Shown here: piece after piece, positions 1 to 5,813 of the stretch | How positions within the stretch are numbered: the first letter of the stretch is position 1 | How the letters are laid out: each line of letters opens with the position of its first letter | DNA from: JARRQB01 sp965368585 | Lineage (GTDB): Bacteria > Pseudomonadota > Gammaproteobacteria > Chromatiales > Chromatiaceae | Direction: 5' to 3' | NCBI GenBank assembly: GCA_965368585.1 | Contig: CBDUNM010000165.1 | Location: 1-10,793 of the forward strand | Length of the DNA stretch: 10,793 nt | Program-made: the position numbers and the translations under genes | The notes under the pieces: generated by a model | What the model saw: only the letters and a program-made list of their open reading frames with translations | The model's database searches: none | Told to the model about the DNA's origin: nothing

Positions 1-536
1 TGCAGCACGCGAGCGGCCAGCGTCGAGGCGTTATCGTCGGCGCTGAGCGGCACCCGCGCCTGTAGGATGACGGGCCCGCCATCCAGTTCCCCGGTCACGA
101 AATGCACGCTGGCCCCGTGCTCGGTTTCGCCGGCCTCGATCGCGCGTCGGTGTGTATTCAATCCCTGGAATTTGGGTAGCAGCGACGGGTGGATGTTCAG
201 CAGCCGGCCTTGGTAGTGGCGGACGAAACCGGCGGTGAGGATTCGCATAAAGCCTGCCAATACCACCAGTCCGGGGGAGTAAGCGTCGATCGTGCTTGTC
301 AGCGCGGCGTCGAAGGACGCACGACTGGCGAACCCGGTGTGGTCGATGATGCGCGTCGGGATGCCGGCGCGCTTTGCCCGCGCCAGACCGCCGGCGTCGG
401 CGCGATTGCTGATCACCACCTCGATGGTGATCGGCAAGCCGTCCGTGGTGCGATCGATGATGGCCTGAAGGTTGGTGCCGCCGCCCGAGATCAACACCAC
501 CACCGGCAGCCGATTGTCGACCGGGGAGCGGGTCAC
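1..536 (-). CDS. purN: Phosphoribosylglycinamide formyltransferase, partial (C-terminus off left edge)
   Basis: This is GAR transformylase, which transfers a formyl group from 10-formyltetrahydrofolate to glycinamide ribonucleotide in purine synthesis (cytoplasm). The visible 178 codons begin VTRSPVDNRLPVVVLISGGG and carry the family hallmarks: the SGGGTNLQAI nucleotide-binding loop (residues 17-26), the catalytic Asn114 and His116 in RLLNIHPSLLPKF, and the catalytic Asp152 in GELDGGPVI, matching E. coli Asn106, His108 and Asp144. The E. coli protein has 212 residues, so roughly the last 35 are missing beyond position 1. I chose the GTG at 536 because its GTGA overlaps the purM stop by 4 bases, implying translational coupling, and because it puts the first strand at the expected place. 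It is the second gene of a purM-purN operon. The identification is secure; the start is very likely. Confidence 0.96.
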   Translation of the reverse strand, partial: MTRSPVDNRLPVVVLISGGGTNLQAIIDRTTDGLPITIEVVISNRADAGGLARAKRAGIPTRIIDHTGFASRASFDAALTSTIDAYSPGLVVLAGFMRILTAGFVRHYQGRLLNIHPSLLPKFQGLNTHRRAIEAGETEHGASVHFVTGELDGGPVILQARVPLSADDNASTLAARVL

Positions 537-1594
537 GCGAATCGGACGCAGGGCTGAGCGCAGTCACAGGTGGTTATTTCACCGATTTCGTAGACGGTTT
601 CCCCGGCGCCCTGGAGCAGTCGAATGGCGCGGGTCACGTCGGTCGCGGCTACTGCCACCACCATGCCGATGCCGCAGTTGAAGGTGCGCAGCATTTCCCG
701 TTCCGCGATGCCGCCTTGCGCCTGCAGCCAGCGGAATACAGCGGGGCGCGGCCAGGCGTCGGTGCGCACCACCGCCTCGGTATGGTCCGGCAGCACGCGG
801 GGCAGGTTTTCCAGCAGCCCGCCGCCGGTAATGTGCGCCAGGGCGTGCACTTCCAACTGTGCGATGAGGCCGAGCAGCGATTTGACGTAAATCCGCGTCG
901 GGGCCAGCAACGCCGCCCCGAGCGTGGCGTCGGTAAAGGCCTGATCATCCAGTGCGGCGCCTTTGACTTCGATAATTTTCCGGATCAGCGAATAGCCATT
1001 GGAATGTGGGCCGGACGATGCCAGGCCCAACAAGATGTCGCCGGCGGCGACGCGCTCCGGCCGAATAATGGCCGCCTTTTCCACCACGCCGACGGCGAAG
1101 CCGGCCAGGTCGTAATCATCGCCCGCATACATCCCGGGCATCTCGGCAGTCTCGCCGCCGGTCAGGGCGCAGCCCGCCAGTTCGCAGCCGCGCGCGATGC
1201 CGCCGATGACCTGCGCCGCCGCCTCCACGTCGAGTTTGCCGGTGGCGTAGTAGTCAAGAAAAAACAGAGGCTTGGCGCCGGACACGACAATATCGTTGAC
1301 GCACATGGCGACCAGGTCGATACCGATGGTGTCGTGTTTCGCCAGTTCCATGGCGAGCTTCAGTTTGGTGCCGACGCCGTCGGTTCCCGCGACCAGTACG
1401 GGCTCGCGGTATTGGTCCGTGGGCAATTCGAACAGTGCGCCGAACCCGCCCAGACCGGTCAGCACGCCGGGTTGGTGTGTGCGCTTGACCAGCGGCTTGA
1501 TGCGCTCGATCAGGGCGTTGCCGGCGTCGATGTCGACGCCTGCCTGTCTGTAGTCCAGGGTGGCATTCGAATCGGTTTCGTTCGAGGTGGACAC
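533..1594 (-). CDS. purM: Phosphoribosylformylglycinamidine cyclo-ligase (AIR synthetase)
   Basis: PurM uses ATP to close the imidazole ring of FGAM and form AIR, the fifth step of purine synthesis. The 353-residue protein is close to the E. coli length of 345. Visible signatures are GLGGFGALFELP (47-58), the nucleotide-binding AGTDGVGTKLKLA (69-81), NDI at 100-102, LTGGETAEMPGMY (144-156) and the C-terminal HITGGGLLENLPR. The start is a GTG at 1594, preceded on the minus strand by GGAG with a 5-base spacer, a good ribosome binding site. The stop overlaps the purN start in GTGA. It is divergent from the DUF2066 gene, an arrangement I recall from Pseudomonas. No PurR-type operator was recognised upstream. 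I see no frameshift or missing key residue. Confidence 0.98.
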   Translation of the reverse strand: MSTSNETDSNATLDYRQAGVDIDAGNALIERIKPLVKRTHQPGVLTGLGGFGALFELPTDQYREPVLVAGTDGVGTKLKLAMELAKHDTIGIDLVAMCVNDIVVSGAKPLFFLDYYATGKLDVEAAAQVIGGIARGCELAGCALTGGETAEMPGMYAGDDYDLAGFAVGVVEKAAIIRPERVAAGDILLGLASSGPHSNGYSLIRKIIEVKGAALDDQAFTDATLGAALLAPTRIYVKSLLGLIAQLEVHALAHITGGGLLENLPRVLPDHTEAVVRTDAWPRPAVFRWLQAQGGIAEREMLRTFNCGIGMVVAVAATDVTRAIRLLQGAGETVYEIGEITTCDCAQPCVRFA

Positions 1595-1701
1595 GTGGGC
1601 TCCGAGGGTTGGATGGTTTCGGCAAGGTCGGTAAGTCGTCGATGCGGACGCGTGGTGTCGGTACGTCGCTACGCGCGCTTGAACCTCGCCTCTGAGTGAG
1701 G

Positions 1702-1707
1702 ATTGTA
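1702..1707 (-). promoter_or_regulatory. Possible -10 box for purMN
   Basis: The 172-base space between purM and the divergent DUF2066 gene must hold promoters for both. On the minus strand TACAAT at 1707-1702 is one mismatch from the TATAAT consensus and would give a purM leader of roughly 100 bases. No convincing -35 hexamer lies 16-18 bases upstream, so this is a weak prediction from the -10 alone. Confidence 0.25.
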
Positions 1708-1752
1708 TCCGGATTCTTTGTTTTGCGCTTCTGGTTCAGGGCGATACGAGGA

Positions 1753-1758
1753 TAGAAT
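1753..1758 (+). promoter_or_regulatory. Possible -10 box for the DUF2066 gene, implying a very short leader
   Basis: TAGAAT at 1753-1758 is one mismatch from TATAAT. A transcript starting about 7 bases downstream would begin within a few bases of the ATG at 1767, giving a nearly leaderless message. This fits the lack of a close Shine-Dalgarno sequence (the only AGGA is about 14 bases upstream of the ATG). No good -35 element is seen, so confidence is low. Confidence 0.22.
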
Positions 1759-1766
1759 GCCGCACC

Positions 1767-2846
1767 ATGAACGCGAGGAAATACGAAGTCTGGTTACGGC
1801 AAATCTTTTTCGGGTTGGCGCTGCCGTTGGTATGCGGCGTGCCCACTGCGGTGTCGGCCGATCTGTACGGGGCGGAAACACCCGTTTCCGGGGAAGACGC
1901 CGAAGAACGCAACCGGGCCGTCTCAGCGGCCTTCGGCCAGGTGCTGGTCAAGTTGACCGGGAGCCGCTCGGTGGCGACCCGCAGCGCTTATCAGGAACTG
2001 CTCGCACAGGCGCCGTTGCTGGTGCAGCAGTATCGGTACCGAATTGCCGAGGCGGGAGCGGACGGCGCGCCCCAGCGGCTGTTGACGGTGCGCTTCGACC
2101 CCCCGGCGGTGGACCGACTGTTGGCGGAACGCGCGTGGTCGATATGGCGGGAACCTCGCCCGCGCTTGCTGGTATGGCTGGTTAAGGACGAGGGAGGGCA
2201 GCGCACCATGGTCAGTCCGGATCTGGAACCGGCCATCCGTGCCGCGCTGCGGCGGCAGGCGCAGGCGCGCGGGGTCGAGATGCAGTTGCCGCTGCTGGAT
2301 CTCGAAGATCAATCGCAGTTGACCGCGGCCGACGCATGGAGCGGTTTCGAACCTCGTATTCTGGCGGCCTCGCAGCGCTATGGCAGCGGGCCGATTCTGG
2401 TGGGACGGCTCAAATCCCTCGGCAACGGGCGCTGGCAACCGGATTGGACTTTGTACGATTCGGCGAGAACCCAGGCCTTCGCGGTCGCGCCCGGCGGCTT
2501 GGGCGAGGCAATGGTCGAGGGCGTGGACATGGCAGCCGACTTTCTGGCCGTCGCCTATGCGCCCGGCGTCGCGGTCGCGGGCCCGGCTCCGGTGCGAGTC
2601 ACGGTGACCGGCGTATATGCGCTGGACGATTACGCGAAAGTGCTGGGCATCATGGGGCGAGCGCCCGGTATCAATCGACTGTCGGTGCGCCGCGCCGCAG
2701 GTGACCTGATCGTGTTCGACATCTGGCTGGATGGGGATGCGACCGACCTGTCGCAGGGCCTGGCGCAAATTGCGGAACTGCGCGTCGATACGGTGACTGC
2801 CGCGGAGACCGGTATGCAGCAACTGGCGTATCGTTGGGAGCCGTAG
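1767..2846 (+). CDS. Exported DUF2066 domain protein
   Basis: This 359-residue protein of unknown function belongs, by its opening motif and gene position, to the DUF2066 family of gammaproteobacterial proteins. The first 31 residues form a Sec signal peptide: basic MNARKYEVWLRQ, a hydrophobic core, then AVSA before DLYGAETPV, so the mature protein should be periplasmic. Just after it comes the family-like segment RNRAVSAAFGQVLVKLTGSRSV, followed by a long alpha/beta body containing LLVWLVKDEGG and a C-terminal stretch VRVTVTGVYALDDYAKVLG that looks like a small ferredoxin-like module. There are no later membrane segments and no lipobox. It is divergent from purM, as I recall for Pseudomonas. 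No biochemical role is known to me. The ATG at 1767 is chosen because it yields an intact signal peptide, although its ribosome site is weak. Confidence 0.85.
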   Translation: MNARKYEVWLRQIFFGLALPLVCGVPTAVSADLYGAETPVSGEDAEERNRAVSAAFGQVLVKLTGSRSVATRSAYQELLAQAPLLVQQYRYRIAEAGADGAPQRLLTVRFDPPAVDRLLAERAWSIWREPRPRLLVWLVKDEGGQRTMVSPDLEPAIRAALRRQAQARGVEMQLPLLDLEDQSQLTAADAWSGFEPRILAASQRYGSGPILVGRLKSLGNGRWQPDWTLYDSARTQAFAVAPGGLGEAMVEGVDMAADFLAVAYAPGVAVAGPAPVRVTVTGVYALDDYAKVLGIMGRAPGINRLSVRRAAGDLIVFDIWLDGDATDLSQGLAQIAELRVDTVTAAETGMQQLAYRWEP

Positions 2847-2855
2847 CGATTGCGC

Positions 2856-3093
2856 CTATTACGATGTGAGCAACCACAGCATCTGTGGCGCTGCACGGTA
2901 ACGCAGCGAACATCGTCGGCTGTGGAGCCGAGCCCTCTCGGCGATATGGGTCCGATGAACGGCGCATCGGCGAGAGATCTGCCTCCTGCCGAGATGCGTA
3001 ACCCAGGTGGCTGTTCAAACGGTGCCGTGGAGTTCGGTGAGAGCATGACCAGTCGGCACCAAGCGTGCCGCGCTCGGACCGGGTGACTAATAG
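2856..3093 (+). ncRNA. Probable structured RNA or small RNA-bearing element (HEARO/omega-RNA-like?)
   Basis: The 280 bases between the DUF2066 gene and the phosphatidyltransferase gene show no recognisable protein but contain many perfect inverted repeats that nest. CTATTA (2856-2861) pairs with TAATAG (3088-3093) and could close the whole unit. ACGATGT (2861-2867) pairs with ACATCGT (2910-2916) around two abutting hairpins, CCACAG/CTGTGG (2874-2888) and CGCTGC/GCAGCG (2889-2908), a three-way junction. Next are GCCGAG/CTCGGC (2927-2942) with a 4-base loop; TGGGT/ACCCA (2947-2951 with 3001-3005) enclosing CCGATG/CATCGG (2952-2970); and GGTGCCG/CGGCACC (3021-3027 with 3054-3060). This nesting argues for a folded RNA rather than decayed coding sequence. 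Strand is assumed from the neighbours. The size, multi-stem form and position just ahead of an ORF recall standalone HEARO (IscB omega) RNAs, but no IscB/IsrB gene is nearby and I could not align it. A MITE-like repeat or a leader of the next gene are alternatives. Confidence 0.5.
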
Positions 3094-3126
3094 CAGGTTG
3101 TAGGCTCCAGGACGAACGAACGCTTC

Positions 3127-3675
3127 ATGCTAGCGATCAAGGACATCCCCAATGTGATCTCGGTCGGCCGTATCGTGCTGGTCTTTCCGGTCGTCTGGGC
3201 GCTGCTGAACTACCGCTTCGAGGTTGCGCTGGCGTTGTTTTTCGTGGCGGGCGCGTCGGACGGACTGGACGGCTTTCTCGCCAAGCACTACCGCTGGCAG
3301 TCCGAACTGGGCGGGGTCCTCGACCCGCTGGCGGACAAATTCTTATTGATTTCGACCTATCTCTGCCTCGGATGGCTGGGCGAATTGCCCTGGTGGCTGG
3401 TCGGTCTGGTGCTGTTGCGTGACGTCGTGATCGTGGTTGGCGCAGTCGTGTATAACTTCCGTATCGCAAAGTTTCACGCCAGGCCGTTGTTGATCAGTAA
3501 ACTCAACACCCTGTTGCAGATTGTGCTGGCTTTGCTGGCAGTGATCGACCTCGGTGTCTACGCGCTGCCGGACGGGTTGTTGCGCGGCCTGGTGTGGCTG
3601 GTGGCGTTCACCACGCTGGCCAGTGGGATCATTTACGTCACCCGCTGGGGTAGGCTCGCGATAAATTCGGGGTGA
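3127..3675 (+). CDS. CDP-alcohol phosphatidyltransferase family membrane protein
   Basis: This enzyme family transfers a phosphatidyl group from CDP-diacylglycerol to an alcohol acceptor in the inner membrane. The 182-residue protein has the family signature at residues 45-70: D45-G-L-D48-G-F-L-A-K, then eight residues, then G-G-V-L-D66-P-L-A-D70. All four metal-binding aspartates are present; the usual AR is AK here. It has about five to six hydrophobic segments (roughly 11-28, 32-44, 71-84, 86-108, 126-148 and 154-171). The short length and the N-terminal IPNVISVGRI resemble the PgsA (phosphatidylglycerolphosphate synthase) group, but the acceptor cannot be fixed by reading. The ribosome site is poor: AGGA lies about 14 bases before the ATG. 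It follows the structured gap 2847-3126 and is convergent with hda, 6 bases apart. Confidence 0.9.
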   Translation: MLAIKDIPNVISVGRIVLVFPVVWALLNYRFEVALALFFVAGASDGLDGFLAKHYRWQSELGGVLDPLADKFLLISTYLCLGWLGELPWWLVGLVLLRDVVIVVGAVVYNFRIAKFHARPLLISKLNTLLQIVLALLAVIDLGVYALPDGLLRGLVWLVAFTTLASGIIYVTRWGRLAINSG

Positions 3676-3681
3676 TGCACC

Positions 3682-4374
3682 TCATGCGTCCTGCAGGTAT
3701 TCGCGCACGAACCGCAGCGTAAGCCTGCGTTGCGCGGCGAGGGATGCCCGGTCAAGCTCGTCGAGCAGCCGGATCAGGTGAGACAGGTTGCGCGCGCAAT
3801 GCGTGAGAATATAACGGGCGACCCCCTCGGACAGCTCCATGCCGCGTCGGTTCGCTTCGCGCTCCAGCAGGCGTTGTTTACCCAGGTCGTCGAGTGGCTG
3901 CAACTGGTAGGTGACGCCCCAGGCGAGCCTGGTGCGTAAATCGGCCAGCGCCAGCGGCAACGACGCAGGTCCGGCGTCACCGGAAAACAACAGCCGCGCG
4001 GACCTTTCCCGGGCGCGGTTGTATAGATTGAACAAGGCGGTTTCCCAACGTCGGTTCTGCGCCACCCCCTGGATGTCGTCGAACGCCAGCAGGTCCAGGT
4101 TCTCCATGCCCTCGAGCAGTTCCACGGCGAGTCGCGCGTTGTCCAGCAATGGCAGATAGGCGACCCGAAGTCCCCGGTCCTCGGCGGCCGCACATGCGCC
4201 CAGCAGCAGATGGGTACGGCCGGAGCAGGGCGGCCCCCACACAAAGAGTTGCGAGACGGTGCCGCTGAGCAGCGTCGTGAGCGCCGCGAGCAGCGGTGCA
4301 TTGCTGCCCGGCAGAAAGTCGGCGAGCCGCTTCGCGGAGGGCAAGCCGAGCGACAGCGGTAGTTGTGGAATCAC
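3682..4374 (-). CDS. hda: DnaA regulatory inactivator Hda
   Basis: Hda is a DnaA-like AAA+ protein that binds the DNA-loaded sliding clamp and stimulates hydrolysis of DnaA-bound ATP (RIDA), preventing re-initiation. At 230 residues it matches the family. The N-terminus VIPQLPLSLGLP carries the clamp-binding motif (QLPLSL, 4-9). Walker A is GPPCSGRT (47-54) with Arg where most ATPases have Lys; as I recall E. coli Hda also has GR here, so this is a family trait, not a defect. Walker B is LDLLAFDDI (93-101), and the arginine-finger region is DLRTRLAWG (145-153). An in-frame extension upstream to 4653 is open but lies inside the DUF2069 gene in another frame; I chose the GTG at 4374, which puts the clamp motif at the N-terminus and overlaps the DUF2069 stop as GTGA. 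It is the last gene of the arsC-wrbA-DUF2069-hda unit. Confidence 0.94.
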   Translation of the reverse strand: MIPQLPLSLGLPSAKRLADFLPGSNAPLLAALTTLLSGTVSQLFVWGPPCSGRTHLLLGACAAAEDRGLRVAYLPLLDNARLAVELLEGMENLDLLAFDDIQGVAQNRRWETALFNLYNRARERSARLLFSGDAGPASLPLALADLRTRLAWGVTYQLQPLDDLGKQRLLEREANRRGMELSEGVARYILTHCARNLSHLIRLLDELDRASLAAQRRLTLRFVREYLQDA

Positions 4375-4709
4375 GGTGCGCTTGCGGCCAACCAGCGCGC
4401 GTGCAGCGACGCACCGATCAGCAGCCACAAACTCAGCAGCGTTTCCAACCAGCCGAAGATACGGGCATCCGGTGAACTGGCCAGGGTCACGAGCGCATGA
4501 AACAGATACATGAGGGCGATCAAAGCCGCGCTGACGAATGCCTTCGGGTTTTCCCGCCACATGCCGCGCAACGGGATCAACAAGGGCAGCGCGAACAGCA
4601 GAAACGTCGGAAAGCTGCCGTTGACCCGGCCGCGCACATCGGTCAGCGCCCACACGACGATCAGCACCATTAGACCGAGCAGCGGCAACAGCGGCATGCG
4701 GCGCAGCAT
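4371..4709 (-). CDS. DUF2069 family small integral membrane protein
   Basis: This 112-residue, very hydrophobic protein has about four predicted membrane helices (roughly residues 6-22, 34-49, 57-77 and 86-104) joined by short loops such as TDVRGRVNG and RGMWRENPK. Length, topology and its place between wrbA and hda fit the DUF2069 family, for which no function is known to me. The frame is open further upstream to 4778 inside wrbA; I prefer the ATG at 4709, 8 bases after the wrbA stop, because the extra residues would be polar and overlap wrbA. A second ATG at 4697 is possible. Neither start has a well-spaced Shine-Dalgarno sequence (GGGG ends 2 bases before 4709), so translation is probably coupled to wrbA. 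Its own stop overlaps the hda start. Confidence 0.8.
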   Translation of the reverse strand: MLRRMPLLPLLGLMVLIVVWALTDVRGRVNGSFPTFLLFALPLLIPLRGMWRENPKAFVSAALIALMYLFHALVTLASSPDARIFGWLETLLSLWLLIGASLHARWLAASAP

Positions 4710-4717
4710 CGCCCCGT

Positions 4718-5314
4718 TCAAGGGAGCGCCGTTGTCTGAGGCGCCAGTTTGGCCAGCCGGCGCCCCAATGCGCGGCATAGACTTAGTTCGCCGTCGGTGA
4801 GGGGCTGCTTACCGTCGCTACCCGCGACATGACTGGGGCCGTATGGCGTGCCGCCGGCCGTCGAGGTCAATAGTTCCGGTTCCGAATAGGGGAGCCCCAC
4901 GACAATCATGCCGTGATGCATCAACGGCAGCATCATGCTGATCAACGTCGTCTCCTGGCCGCCGTGCAAGCTGGCCGTGGAGGTAAACACACCTGCCGGC
5001 TTGTCGACCAAGGCACCCGCCATCCACAGCTCACTGGTTCCGTCCAAAAAGTACTTCAGCGGCGCGGCCATGTTGCCAAATCGGGTCGGGCTGCCCAGGG
5101 CCAGTGCGGCACAGCCGCGCAGATCGTCGAGCGTGGCGTAAGGCGGGCCGTCGGCCGGAATGTCGTCCTCGGTTGCTTTGCACACGGTGGAAACTGCCGG
5201 TACCGTGCGCAGCCGCGCTTCGAGCCCGGCCGCCTCCACGCCCCGCGCTATCAGCCGCGCCATCTCGGCCGTGGCGCCGTAGCGGCTGTAATACAGCACC
5301 AGTACGTAGCTCAT
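4718..5314 (-). CDS. wrbA: NAD(P)H:quinone oxidoreductase, WrbA type
   Basis: WrbA is a flavodoxin-like FMN enzyme that reduces quinones by two electrons using NAD(P)H and so avoids semiquinone radicals. The 198-residue protein fits the family. It begins with the FMN phosphate-binding loop in MSYVLVLYYSRYGATAEMA (SRYGAT, residues 10-15), contains the hallmark GSPTRFGNMAAPLKYFLDGTSELW, and then FTSTASLHGGQETTLISMMLPLMHHGMIVVGLPY, which packs around the flavin. The ATG at 5314 lies 2 bases after the arsC stop (TGA-CC-ATG), so the two genes are tightly coupled. The arsC-wrbA pair is, from memory, also adjacent in Pseudomonas. No anomalies are seen. Confidence 0.96.
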   Translation of the reverse strand: MSYVLVLYYSRYGATAEMARLIARGVEAAGLEARLRTVPAVSTVCKATEDDIPADGPPYATLDDLRGCAALALGSPTRFGNMAAPLKYFLDGTSELWMAGALVDKPAGVFTSTASLHGGQETTLISMMLPLMHHGMIVVGLPYSEPELLTSTAGGTPYGPSHVAGSDGKQPLTDGELSLCRALGRRLAKLAPQTTALP

Positions 5315-5316
5315 GG

Positions 5317-5664
5317 TCAGAGTATATCCAGTACGCGCTCGGGTGGCCGGCCGAGTGCCGCCCGGTCGTCCGTGACGACGATGGGGCGCTCGATCAGTTT
5401 GGGGTTTGCGACCATGGCGGCGATCAGCTCGGTGCGTGTCAGCTTCGGATCGTCGAGATTGTTCGCCTTGTATTCCATCTCTTTGCGACGCATCAGATCG
5501 CGCGGCTCGAGACCCAGGAGTTGCAGTATGCGGTCCAGCTCCGCCGCCGTTGGTGGTGTTTTGAGATATTCAACGACTTCCGGGGCGAGATCGCGTTCCC
5601 TGATCATTTCGAGCGCTTGTCTGGATTTGCTGCAGCGTGGATTGTGATAGATCTTTAAGGTCAT
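5317..5664 (-). CDS. arsC: Glutaredoxin-dependent arsenate reductase (ArsC/Spx family)
   Basis: ArsC reduces arsenate to arsenite with electrons from glutathione and glutaredoxin. The protein (115 residues from the ATG at 5664) starts MTLKIYHNPRCSKSRQALEM, with the catalytic Cys at position 11 in the HNPRCSKSR loop. The C-terminal LIERPIVVTDDRAALGRPPERVLDIL matches the part of E. coli ArsC that supplies two substrate-binding arginines, which favours ArsC over the related YffB/Spx proteins. An upstream TTG at 5673 would add three residues (MTI); the ATG is preferred, though neither has a clear ribosome site. There is no arsR or arsB nearby, so this is the housekeeping-type copy heading the wrbA-DUF2069-hda unit rather than an arsenic resistance operon. 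True arsenate activity is inferred. Confidence 0.92.
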   Translation of the reverse strand: MTLKIYHNPRCSKSRQALEMIRERDLAPEVVEYLKTPPTAAELDRILQLLGLEPRDLMRRKEMEYKANNLDDPKLTRTELIAAMVANPKLIERPIVVTDDRAALGRPPERVLDIL

Positions 5665-5777
5665 AATCGTCAAGGGAAGTGTTAAGACTGCGCGATTCTA
5701 ACCCGGTTGGGGCCTCATCGCGACCTGCAGAATGCGGGTTGCCATCGACAATCCGTGTCGAGTGCGCGCAACGCGAG

Positions 5778-5795
5778 GGATGCAAGCACGCATCC
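5778..5795 (+). repeat. Hairpin just ahead of the yihY ribosome binding site
   Basis: GGATGC (5778-5783) and GCATCC (5790-5795) form a perfect 6-bp stem with a 6-base loop, ending 9 bases before the GGAG of yihY (5805-5808). It lies in the 149-base divergent arsC-yihY spacer. It could affect yihY translation or be incidental. It is not followed by a T run, so it is not a terminator. Confidence 0.35.
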
Positions 5796-5813
5796 GGCTA
5801 TCTTGGAGCATCG

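Noticed and set aside
47..54. Loss of the Walker A lysine in Hda (residues 47-54 of the protein) as a sign of inactivation
   Set aside because: The coordinates here are residues, not bases; the Gly-Arg form of this motif is, to my knowledge, normal for Hda, so it is not a defect.
716..1699. A 327-codon open frame on the plus strand opposite purM
   Set aside because: It is the antisense shadow of a well-supported gene in GC-rich DNA; no domain is visible.
1923..2822. A 299-codon open frame opposite the DUF2066 gene
   Set aside because: Antisense shadow rich in Arg, Gln and His with no family resemblance; the plus-strand gene has a signal peptide and family motif.
3014..3021. GTTCAAAC, which looks like a tRNA T-loop
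   Set aside because: The flanking bases do not form a T stem, and no acceptor, D or anticodon arms can be placed.
2850..3086. A 78-codon open frame from a TTG within the structured gap
   Set aside because: No ribosome site, unnatural composition (Cys, Pro, Arg and Gly rich), no recognisable family, and it runs through all the inverted repeats, which explain the sequence better as RNA.
3682..4653. Long 323-codon reading of hda
   Set aside because: The N-terminal ~93 residues lie inside the DUF2069 gene in another frame and do not resemble Hda; the GTG at 4374 gives the family length.
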